Positions 1 through 5,004 of a DNA stretch of 5,004 nucleotides are shown here, piece after piece; positions within the stretch are counted from its first letter, which is position 1; every line of letters starts with the position of its first letter. The position numbers were made by a program, and so were the translations under genes. The DNA comes from an uncultured Lysobacteraceae bacterium (GTDB lineage Bacteria; Pseudomonadota; Gammaproteobacteria; Xanthomonadales; Rhodanobacteraceae), in contig CAMLSI010000396.1 of the NCBI GenBank assembly GCA_946482585.1, forward strand, positions 1 to 5,004, given 5' to 3'. Below the pieces are notes generated by a model. It was not told the DNA's origin and ran no database searches. It saw only the letters and a program-made list of their open reading frames with translations.

Positions 1-171
1 GAAATCCACCGGCGTGCCGAATGGCGTCGTCTGCCGATCATCGCGCTGACCGCCAAGGCCATGAAAGACGATCAGGAGAAATGCCTCGCGGCCGGCGCGA
101 ACGACTACATCGCCAAACCGTTGGACGTGGATCGCCTGCTGTCGCTCGTGCGCATCTGGATGCCCCGATGA
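1..171 (+). CDS. Histidine kinase or response regulator, C-terminal receiver domain (5'-truncated by window)
   Basis: This is the last 56 codons of a gene that starts before the window, read in frame 1 to the TGA at 169-171. The visible protein is the second half of a response-regulator receiver domain. It shows the beta-4 stretch [14 protein letters not shown] with the conserved Thr (residue 17 of the fragment), then [14 protein letters not shown] with the conserved Lys (residue 39) and its cis-Pro, and a final helix. The phosphoacceptor Asp lies outside the window. The wording IALTAKAMK...C..AGA.DYI.KP is typical of receivers at the C-terminus of hybrid sensor kinases, so I infer a hybrid kinase. 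A stand-alone or multi-receiver regulator is also possible. The stop codon overlaps the start of the next gene by four bases (ATGA, 168-171), making this the upstream member of the CheR/CheB/kinase operon and a probable source of its input signal. Confidence 0.85.
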   Translation, partial: EIHRRAEWRRLPIIALTAKAMKDDQEKCLAAGANDYIAKPLDVDRLLSLVRIWMPR

Positions 172-1007
172 GCGCGAGCGTCGCCGCGCCGATCGACGAT
201 GTCGAGCTCGGGCTGCTCGTCGAGGCGATCTTTCACGCCTACCACTACGATTTCCGGCGCTATGCGCGCGCGTCGCTGCGCCGTCGGCTGGCCGCGGCCA
301 TGCTGCGCTTCGACTGCCGCACCCTGTCGGAGCTGCAGGGCCGGCTGCTGCACGAGTCGCACGTGTTCACCGAACTGCTGGAATACCTCACGGTCCAGGT
401 CAGCGACATGTTCCGCGACCCGAGCTATTTCCGTGCGATCCGCGAAACCGTCGTGCCGCTGCTGCGCACCTATCCGTCGCTGAAGATCTGGATCGCGGGC
501 TGCAGCTCGGGCGAGGAAGCCTATTCCATGGCGATCCTGCTGCGCGAGGAAGGACTGCTCGAACGCAGCCTGATCTACGCCACCGACATCAATCCGAACG
601 CGCTGCGCCGCGCCGAGGCCGGCGTCTACGAGGCGGCCAAGGTGCCGGATTTCACGCGCAATCATCGCCTTTCCGGCGGGCGCTCGTCGCTGTCGGACTA
701 CTACTCGGCGGCCTACGACCGCATGATCCTCGACAAGAGCCTGCGCCGTCACATCGTGTTTTCCGATCACAGCCTCGCGACCGACAGCGTGTTCGCCGAA
801 GTGCAGTTCGTGTCGTGCCGCAACGTGCTGATCTATTTCGACCGCGAATTGCAGAGCCGCGCGCTTGATCTGTTCTACGAAGCGCTGTGCCGCAAGGGTT
901 TTCTCGGCATCGGCCTGCGCGAGTCGCTGCGTTTTTCCAGCCATGCGGAATCGTTCGTCGAGTTCGCGAGCGAGGATCGCATCTACCAGAAGGTGGATGC
1001 GCGATGA
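168..1007 (+). CDS. CheR-type SAM-dependent protein-glutamate O-methyltransferase
   Basis: The 279-residue product matches the usual CheR length. By family, it transfers a methyl group from S-adenosylmethionine to glutamate side chains of a receptor or other signalling protein in the cytoplasm. Residues about 10-90 form the helical N-terminal CheR domain, including a basic stretch (RASLRRRL, 34-41) and [15 protein letters not shown] (74-88), the counterpart of the LTTN.T.FFR segment of enteric CheR. The methyltransferase fold follows: motif [16 protein letters not shown] (109-123), the acidic ATDIN (138-142), and the near-invariant CheR signature CRNVLIYF (217-224). There is no TPR extension. 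ATG 168 is chosen because it overlaps the preceding stop as ATGA and begins just before the CheR domain. The frame stays open upstream, but that part is shadow sequence of the receiver gene. The Shine-Dalgarno match is weak (GGA at 158-160), consistent with translational coupling. The substrate is unknown, since no chemoreceptor gene is visible. Confidence 0.93.
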   Translation: MSASVAAPIDDVELGLLVEAIFHAYHYDFRRYARASLRRRLAAAMLRFDCRTLSELQGRLLHESHVFTELLEYLTVQVSDMFRDPSYFRAIRETVVPLLRTYPSLKIWIAGCSSGEEAYSMAILLREEGLLERSLIYATDINPNALRRAEAGVYEAAKVPDFTRNHRLSGGRSSLSDYYSAAYDRMILDKSLRRHIVFSDHSLATDSVFAEVQFVSCRNVLIYFDRELQSRALDLFYEALCRKGFLGIGLRESLRFSSHAESFVEFASEDRIYQKVDAR

Positions 1008-1600
1008 CCTCCGTCGCGCTCGCGCGCCCCATCGACGCGATCGCGATCGGCGCGTCCACCGGCGGCGTCGAGGCGCTCGCGCGGATACTGCCGGCGTTGC
1101 CGGAGGGCGCTGCGGCGAGCGTCTTCGTCGTGCTGCACCTGCCGCGCGAGCGCACGAGCCTGCTCGCCGACATCTTCGCGCCGCGCTGCCGCCTGCCGGT
1201 ACGCGATGTCCGCGACAAGGACCCCGTGGTGGCCGGCACCATCTATGTCGCGCCGCCGGACTACCATCTGCTCGTCGACGACGGACCGCAGCTCGCGCTG
1301 TCGATGGACGAGCCCGTCGAGTTCTCGCGACCCTCGATCTCGGTGCTGTTCGAAAGCGCGGCGGCGGTCTATCGCGAGCGCCTGCTCGCGGTGCTGCTGA
1401 CCGGCGCCGGCAGCGACGGTGCGGCGGGCATGCAGGCCGTGCACGCCGCCGGTGGTATCACGGTGGTGCAGCAACCGGCCGACGCGCGCATGCCGCAGAT
1501 GCCGCGGGCCGCGCTGGGGCGAATTTCCGCCGACTACGTACTGACCCTGGACGACATCATGAACCTGTTCGACGCGCTGCCGCGCATGGTGCACGCATGA
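1004..1600 (+). CDS. CheB-type protein-glutamate methylesterase, catalytic domain only
   Basis: The 198-residue product consists of the CheB methylesterase domain alone. By family, it hydrolyses glutamyl methyl esters (and may deamidate glutamines), reversing CheR action. The catalytic triad is intact: Ser18 in IGASTGG (15-21), His45 in VVLHLP (42-47), and Asp138 in LLTGAGSDGA (131-140). The spacing (27 and 93 residues) is close to Ser164/His190/Asp286 of enteric CheB. IYVAPPDYHL (80-89) and the tail motif from about residue 150, resembling QxPxxAxxPxMPxxA, are also typical. The N-terminal receiver and linker of canonical CheB are absent; the frame is open further upstream but there it only shadows cheR. 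ATG 1004 overlaps the cheR stop as ATGA and has a good Shine-Dalgarno (AAGGTGG, 990-996) seven bases away. Without a receiver, its activity must be constitutive or controlled in trans, plausibly by a partner in this operon. Confidence 0.93.
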   Translation: MTSVALARPIDAIAIGASTGGVEALARILPALPEGAAASVFVVLHLPRERTSLLADIFAPRCRLPVRDVRDKDPVVAGTIYVAPPDYHLLVDDGPQLALSMDEPVEFSRPSISVLFESAAAVYRERLLAVLLTGAGSDGAAGMQAVHAAGGITVVQQPADARMPQMPRAALGRISADYVLTLDDIMNLFDALPRMVHA

Positions 1601-2727
1601 ATAGACCCGAATCGCCGGCACTGCTTCCGACACAGGAACGCGTGAAGTGCCTGATCGTCGACGACCTCGAGGAAAACCTGCTCGCGCTGTCGGCGCTGCT
1701 GGAGAATCTCGACGTCGACCTGCTGCAGGCCCGCTCCGGCGCCGAGGCGCTGGAGCTGCTGCTCGTGCACGACGTGGCGCTCGCGCTGCTCGACGTGCAG
1801 ATGCCGCAGATGGACGGGTTCGAGCTCGCCGAACTCATGCGCGGCAGCGAGCGCACGCGACACGTGCCGATCATTTTCCTGACCGCGGGGTTCAGCGACT
1901 CGCGCCGCCAGTTCAAGGGCTATGGCTCGGGCGCAGTCGATTTCCTGCACAAGCCGATCGAGCCGTTCGTGCTGTGCAGCAAGGCGGAAGTGTTCTTCCA
2001 GCTCTACCGGCAGAAGCGGCAGCTCGCGCACGAGCTCGAGCAGCGCACGCGCACGCTGCAGCTCAACGAGATGTTCGTCGCCGTGCTCGGGCACGACCTG
2101 CGCAACCCGCTGAGCGCGATGATCTTCGCCGGATCGATCCTGCAGCGCTCGGCCGATCCGGCCACGCGCAACAGCGCCGATCTCATCGTGCAGACCGGCT
2201 GGCGCATGAACCGCATGATCGCGGACCTGCTCGATCTCGCGCGCGCCCGGCTCGCGGGCGGCATCGCGATCAACGTCGAGGAAGCCGATCTCGGCATCAT
2301 CGCGACGCGGATCAAGTCCGAACGCGAAGTGACGACGCCGCAGCGCGAATTGCGGCTGAGCCTGGGCGGCAACCTGCGCGGTCACTGGGATGGCGATCGC
2401 CTCGAGCAGGCGCTCAGCAACCTTATCGGCAACGCGGTCGAACACGGCCAGCCCGATACGCCGGTCGAGATCATCCTCGACGGCAACGGCGCGGAACACA
2501 TCCGCGTGCGCATCACGAACGTCGGAGTGATTCCCGACGACGTCGTGCCGACGCTGTTCACGCCGTTCCGCGACGGGCGCTATCGCGGCCGCGGCGACGG
2601 CCTCGGACTCGGCCTCTACATCGTCAAGCAGATCGTCGACGCGCACGGCGGCGAGGTGGAGGCCCGCTGCGAAGACGGCAGGACGTTCTTCGAGCTCGTG
2701 CTGCCGCGCGCGAGCCCCGCGAGCTGA
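1597..2727 (+). CDS. Receiver-histidine kinase (REC-HisKA-HATPase_c), no sensor domain
   Basis: The product is a 376-residue soluble kinase. Residues about 15-125 are a receiver domain with acidic pair Asp22/Asp23, phosphoacceptor Asp66 in LLDVQMPQMDG, Thr96 and Lys119 in FLHKPI. A probable coiled-coil linker follows (about 137-158). The HisKA domain has His166 in VLGHDLRNPLSAM; the D167-L-R-N170 that follows His fits the E/DxxT/N motif linked to phosphatase activity in HisKA kinases. The HATPase_c domain shows the N box (LEQALSNLIGNAVEH, 269-283), a degenerate G1 box (ITNVGVIPDD, 306-315, Asn in place of the usual Asp) and an F/G2 region (TPFRDG then GDGLGLGLYIVKQI, 333-346). There are no membrane segments or sensory domain, so input probably arrives by phosphorylation of Asp66, for example from the upstream kinase. 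ATG 1597 overlaps the cheB stop as ATGA, with no clear Shine-Dalgarno. The downstream target is unknown; no DNA-binding regulator is visible. Confidence 0.93.
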   Translation: MNRPESPALLPTQERVKCLIVDDLEENLLALSALLENLDVDLLQARSGAEALELLLVHDVALALLDVQMPQMDGFELAELMRGSERTRHVPIIFLTAGFSDSRRQFKGYGSGAVDFLHKPIEPFVLCSKAEVFFQLYRQKRQLAHELEQRTRTLQLNEMFVAVLGHDLRNPLSAMIFAGSILQRSADPATRNSADLIVQTGWRMNRMIADLLDLARARLAGGIAINVEEADLGIIATRIKSEREVTTPQRELRLSLGGNLRGHWDGDRLEQALSNLIGNAVEHGQPDTPVEIILDGNGAEHIRVRITNVGVIPDDVVPTLFTPFRDGRYRGRGDGLGLGLYIVKQIVDAHGGEVEARCEDGRTFFELVLPRASPAS

Positions 2728-2750
2728 CGGGACGATCGGCCGGCGAGCCG

Positions 2751-2772
2751 CTGCGACGGGATTTCGTCGCGG
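2751..2772 (+). terminator. Possible hairpin terminator (no U-tract)
   Basis: GCGACG (2753-2758) pairs perfectly with CGTCGC (2765-2770) around a six-base loop. It can be extended by one G-T and one C-G pair to 2751-2772. It lies 24 bases past the kinase stop, where a terminator would be expected. No run of T follows (the next bases are GGCCGTCC), so it is not a canonical intrinsic terminator. It could protect the 3' end, assist Rho-dependent termination, or be a chance feature of GC-rich DNA. Confidence 0.25.
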
Positions 2773-2889
2773 GGGCCGTCCGGACGTGTCTGCAAGGCTG
2801 TGTCGCGCCGCGGGCGAACCGTGCCCCGCGGAGTTCGCGTGCTAACCGAAGCCCGACTGCCCGCATCGAAGCCGCTTTCCCGGTCGAAC

Positions 2890-2895
2890 AAGGAG
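2890..2895 (+). promoter_or_regulatory. Ribosome binding site of the serine hydrolase gene
   Basis: AAGGAG, a strong Shine-Dalgarno match, sits five bases before ATG 2901. It fixes this start inside a reading frame that remains open for more than 1 kb upstream, and it is the clearest ribosome binding site in the window. The translated protein then begins directly with a signal-peptide-like segment, which agrees. Confidence 0.8.
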
Positions 2896-2900
2896 TCGTC

Positions 2901-4493
2901 ATGCGCGAGGGTAGTCCGGCAGTTCCGCAGAAAGGCGCGCACCGGTTCGCGCGGTGGTCCGTCATCGTCGGCGCAGCGCTGCTGACCATCGCGTGCACGC
3001 CGCCGCCGCCGCGGGCGCCCATCGTCGCCGCGGCGGCGCCGGCAGCCGCGGCCGCGGCCGACGACCCGTTCGCGCCGCTGCAGCACGGCCTGCGGCCGAT
3101 CCGCCTCTGTGCGGACGAGGCGCTGCCGCGCTGGTCGCTGCAGGAACGCATGGCGCACTACCACGTGCCTGGCGTCGCGATCGCGATACTGCGCGACGGC
3201 AAGGTCGTTGCGGCGCGCGGTTTCGGCCTGCGCGAAGCGGGCACGAACGACGCGGTCGATGCGGACACGCTGTTCTCGGTCGGGTCGGTGAGCAAGGTCG
3301 TCACCGCGGCGACGGTGCTGCGCTTCGTCGCCGACGGCCGGCTCGATCTCGATCGCGACGTGAACGGTTACCTGAAGTCCTGGCAGATCACACCGCAACC
3401 CGGCATCGCCGACGCATCGGTGAGCCTGCGCATGCTGCTCTCGCATACGGCCGGCCTCGACGTGCACGGGTTTCCGGATTTCCAGCCCGGCGAGGCGATG
3501 CCGACCTTGCGCCAGATCCTCGACGGCGCGCCGCCGGCCAAGGGCGGCACGGTGAAGCTCATCCACGAACCCGGCGCGCGCTACGACTATTCCGGCGGCG
3601 GCACCATGGTCGAACAGCTGCTGCTCGAGGAACAGGCCGCGCTGCCGTTCGACGATATCGCGCGGCGCGAAGTGCTCGATCCGCTGCAGATGCGCCGCAG
3701 CACGTTCGCCAATCCGCTGCCGGCGGAGCGCGGCAACATCGCGAAAGCCCACAACGACGCCGGCGAGCGCGTCGCCTTGCCGCGCGGCTGGGAGAGTTTC
3801 CCCGAGCAGGCCGCGTCGGGTTTGTGGACCAGCGCGAACGACCTCGGCCGTTTCGTCGCCGCGTTGATCGCGAGCTATCGGGGACGCGATGCATTTCTGC
3901 CGCGTCCGCTCGCGCAGGCGATGATGACCGAGGTATCGCCGAGCATGCACGGGCTCGGGCCGCGGCTCGAAGGCGAGGGCAGGGCGCGCGTGTTCCATCA
4001 CGGTGGCGACAACGACAGCTATCACGCCTGGATAGAGGGGTATCTCGAGACCGGTGACGGTTTCGTGATCCTGACCAACGGCGACGGCGGCGTCGGCCTG
4101 CGCAACGAAATCCGCAATGCGCTGTCGGACGCGATCGCGCTGGGCATCAATCCGCTGGTGCGCACCGTCGACATCGATCTCTCCGATCGCCGCTACGACG
4201 ACTACGCGGGACGCTACGAACGCGAGGCGGCGATTCCGGCCGACCTCACGCGCGGCCTGCTCGATTCGTTCGACCAACCCGGCTTCACGATCGCGCGCAG
4301 CGACGCGTCGTTCGCGATCACGCTCGGCGAACCGGCGCAGACGCACGCGCTGCGCACGCTCGCGCCCGATCGCTTCATCGGCGACGATCTGCCGTACAAG
4401 TTTTCGCTGCATCGCGATGCGCACGGAGAGGTCCGCGGCGCGACAGTGGAGCGCGGCAATGCGCGCGCCTACTACCGCCGCCGCGAGGGATGA
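2901..4493 (+). CDS. Serine hydrolase of the beta-lactamase class C family, predicted lipoprotein
   Basis: The product is 530 residues. The N-terminus has basic residues (R15, R18), a hydrophobic stretch (19-31) and Cys32 in LLTIAC. This is an acceptable if not ideal lipobox, so a lipid-anchored periplasmic protein is likely; Thr at +2 would favour the outer membrane under enteric sorting rules. A Pro4 and Ala-rich linker follows (34-53). The catalytic domain (about 70-430) carries SxxK as Ser129-V-S-Lys132 in FSVGSVSK, the LLSHTAGL signature (179-186), YSG in YDYSGGGTMV (Tyr230, matching YxN with Gly for Asn), PLQMRRSTF (261-269), and HHGGDN (366-371) in the KTG/HxG position. Residues about 435-530 (YDDYAGRYEREA onward) look like the beta-rich C-terminal domain often attached to this family. 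Family members include peptidases, esterases and beta-lactamases, so the substrate cannot be named. The start is fixed by AAGGAG; upstream frame sequence is Arg-rich shadow of the kinase gene. Confidence 0.92.
   Translation: MREGSPAVPQKGAHRFARWSVIVGAALLTIACTPPPPRAPIVAAAAPAAAAAADDPFAPLQHGLRPIRLCADEALPRWSLQERMAHYHVPGVAIAILRDGKVVAARGFGLREAGTNDAVDADTLFSVGSVSKVVTAATVLRFVADGRLDLDRDVNGYLKSWQITPQPGIADASVSLRMLLSHTAGLDVHGFPDFQPGEAMPTLRQILDGAPPAKGGTVKLIHEPGARYDYSGGGTMVEQLLLEEQAALPFDDIARREVLDPLQMRRSTFANPLPAERGNIAKAHNDAGERVALPRGWESFPEQAASGLWTSANDLGRFVAALIASYRGRDAFLPRPLAQAMMTEVSPSMHGLGPRLEGEGRARVFHHGGDNDSYHAWIEGYLETGDGFVILTNGDGGVGLRNEIRNALSDAIALGINPLVRTVDIDLSDRRYDDYAGRYEREAAIPADLTRGLLDSFDQPGFTIARSDASFAITLGEPAQTHALRTLAPDRFIGDDLPYKFSLHRDAHGEVRGATVERGNARAYYRRREG
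2998..3062 (+). repeat. GC-only low-complexity tract coding a Pro/Ala linker
   Basis: This stretch is built almost wholly of CCG, GCC and GCG units and encodes the Pro4 and Ala-rich linker between the lipidated Cys and the catalytic domain of the serine hydrolase. It contains an 11-bp perfect inverted repeat (3004-3014 with 3028-3038, 13-base loop) and a GCGGCCGC palindrome (3048-3055). It is best read as a flexible tether coded by GC-rich codons. The repeat could slip and change linker length between strains. Confidence 0.5.
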
Positions 4494-4502
4494 GCCTGCG
4501 GA

Positions 4503-4559
4503 CCGACGCCGGTGCCGCGCCGCTTGACGCGTCGTTGACACCGGCACCGGCACCGTCGG
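4503..4559 (+). promoter_or_regulatory. Long imperfect inverted repeat between serine hydrolase and mgtC-like genes
   Basis: GCCGGTGCCG (4508-4517) pairs perfectly with CGGCACCGGC (4542-4551). Outside it, CCGAC (4503-4507) pairs with GTCGG (4555-4559), leaving a three-base bulge (4552-4554). The result is a 15-bp stem with a 24-base loop filling most of the 69-base gap. The loop holds an 8-bp palindrome GACGCGTC (4526-4533) and two TTGAC copies 11 bases apart (4524 and 4535). No T-run follows, so it is not a standard intrinsic terminator. As RNA it would end three bases before the mgtC-like ATG and cover the only G-rich Shine-Dalgarno candidate (GGGG, 4558-4561). It may control termination, RNA stability or translation; function is inference. 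Confidence 0.4.
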
Positions 4560-4562
4560 GGC

Positions 4563-5004
4563 ATGGACATCGTCGATCAATGGTGGGTCGTCGCCGGTAC
4601 GGCGTACGCGATGGTGCTCGGCGGCCTGGTCGGCTACGAGCGCGAACTCAAGGACCGGCCGGCCGGATTCCGCACACACATGCTCGTCGCCGGTGCGGCG
4701 ACGCTGCTCATCGAGATCGGCGAGCTGCTGATGTTCGACGCGCGCTACCGCGGCAGCCCGTTCATCCAGATCGATCCGCTGCGCCTCGTCGAGGCCGTGG
4801 TCTCCGGCGTCGCGTTCATCGGCGCAGGCACGATTTTCGCGGCGCGTTCCGGACAGGGCGTGGCCGGCATCACGACGGCCGCGTCACTGCTCATGGTCGC
4901 GATCGTCGGTGTTGCGGTCGGTTTCGGTTTCTACGTGCTGTCGCTGGCGATCACGCTGCTGACCCTGATCGTGCTCGCGCTGTTGAAACTCGCCGAGCGC
5001 AAGC
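4563..5004 (+). CDS. MgtC/SapB family membrane protein (3'-truncated by window)
   Basis: The reading frame is open from ATG 4563 to the window end (147 complete codons). Family signatures are clear: GGLVGYEREL (20-29) followed by RPAGFRTHMLVAGAA (32-46), DPLRLVEAVVSGVAFIGAGTI (71-91) and GITTAASLL (102-110). Hydrophobic segments fall at about 8-24, 38-57, 74-94, 103-122 and 123-141, giving an inner-membrane protein. MgtC proteins are linked to survival at low magnesium, to acid and intramacrophage growth, and in Salmonella to F1Fo ATP synthase. Many environmental homologues have no tested role, so I give no symbol. The window ends before I can tell whether the C-terminal ACT-like domain of true MgtC is present or this is a short SapB-like form. 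ATG 4563 is the only reasonable start: an in-frame stop lies at 4536-4538, and the next ATG (4611) would remove most of the first membrane segment. The Shine-Dalgarno is poor (GGGG, 4558-4561). Confidence 0.9.
   Translation, partial: MDIVDQWWVVAGTAYAMVLGGLVGYERELKDRPAGFRTHMLVAGAATLLIEIGELLMFDARYRGSPFIQIDPLRLVEAVVSGVAFIGAGTIFAARSGQGVAGITTAASLLMVAIVGVAVGFGFYVLSLAITLLTLIVLALLKLAERK

Larger units (their letters stand above)
2728..2900 (+). other. Intergenic region after the signalling operon
   Basis: This 173-base stretch separates the kinase stop from the serine hydrolase start. I see no convincing small gene. It contains the hairpin listed at 2751-2772 and two overlapping inverted repeats further on: 2808-2814 with 2825-2831 (7 bp), and 2814-2819 with 2833-2838 (6 bp). 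The last two cannot form together. I do not recognise a sigma-70 promoter; the only vaguely AT-containing stretch is around GCTAAC (2841-2846), with no matching -35. A promoter for the next gene is expected here but cannot be placed. Confidence 0.5.

Noticed and set aside
105..944. Minus-strand open frame opposite cheR
   Set aside because: Antisense shadow of a clear CheR gene; no family signature and no plausible ribosome site noted.
1534..2646. Long minus-strand open frame opposite the receiver-kinase gene
   Set aside because: The + strand carries intact receiver, HisKA and HATPase motifs; the antisense product has no motif and biased composition.
1647..2900. Upstream extension of the serine hydrolase frame, suggesting a much larger fused protein
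   Set aside because: The extra part is Arg-rich out-of-frame translation of the kinase gene. ATG 2901 has a strong AAGGAG and is followed by a lipoprotein signal peptide.
3048..3055. GCGGCCGC palindrome
   Set aside because: Expected by chance in an Ala-coding GC-only stretch; no sign of a binding site or cloning scar.
2954..4057. Overlapping + strand open frame within the serine hydrolase gene
   Set aside because: Arg-rich frame-shifted shadow without any domain motif.
4535..4540. TTGACA, exact match to a sigma-70 -35 box
   Set aside because: The -10 position (about 4558-4563) reads GGGGCA, with no TATAAT likeness, and transcription would begin inside the mgtC-like gene.
4503..4559. Inverted repeat as an intrinsic terminator for the serine hydrolase gene
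   Set aside because: No T-rich tract follows the 3' arm and the loop is 24 bases long; kept only as a possible regulatory structure.
2616..4679. Long minus-strand open frame covering the serine hydrolase gene
   Set aside because: It lies antisense to a gene with a full set of family motifs; its translation is Arg/Ala-rich with no recognisable domain, as expected from GC-rich codon shadowing.

Overview
The window is high-GC (about two-thirds G+C by eye) and every gene I can support lies on the + strand. Gene style and protein motifs suggest a free-living proteobacterium. A gammaproteobacterium of the Xanthomonadales/Lysobacterales type is my best guess, from family resemblance only. There is no rRNA, tRNA, CRISPR array or recognisable insertion sequence.

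Region 1 (1-2727) is a four-gene signalling operon. It holds the C-terminal receiver end of a (probably hybrid) histidine kinase that began before the window (1-171), a CheR-type methyltransferase (168-1007), a receiver-less CheB-type methylesterase (1004-1600), and a receiver-histidine kinase with no sensor domain (1597-2727). All three junctions are 4-base ATGA overlaps, so the genes are almost certainly co-transcribed and translationally coupled. No chemoreceptor, CheA, CheW or CheY gene is visible. This looks like a non-chemotaxis or alternative module in which a CheR/CheB pair is wired to two kinases. The likely phosphate flow is from the upstream kinase to the N-terminal receiver of the last kinase. 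What CheR and CheB modify cannot be read from this window.

Region 2 (2728-2900) is a 173-base gap with a possible weak hairpin terminator and some GC-rich inverted repeats. It ends in a good ribosome binding site.

Region 3 (2901-4493) encodes a predicted lipoprotein of the class C beta-lactamase / serine hydrolase family, with a Pro/Ala-rich linker and a C-terminal extension after the catalytic domain.

Region 4 (4494-4562) is a short gap almost wholly occupied by an imperfect inverted repeat whose 3' arm ends three bases before the next start codon. Region 5 (4563-window end) is the 5' part of an MgtC/SapB-family membrane protein gene that runs off the end. Regions 3-5 have no evident functional tie to the signalling operon. 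The serine hydrolase and mgtC-like genes could share a transcript because the gap is short.
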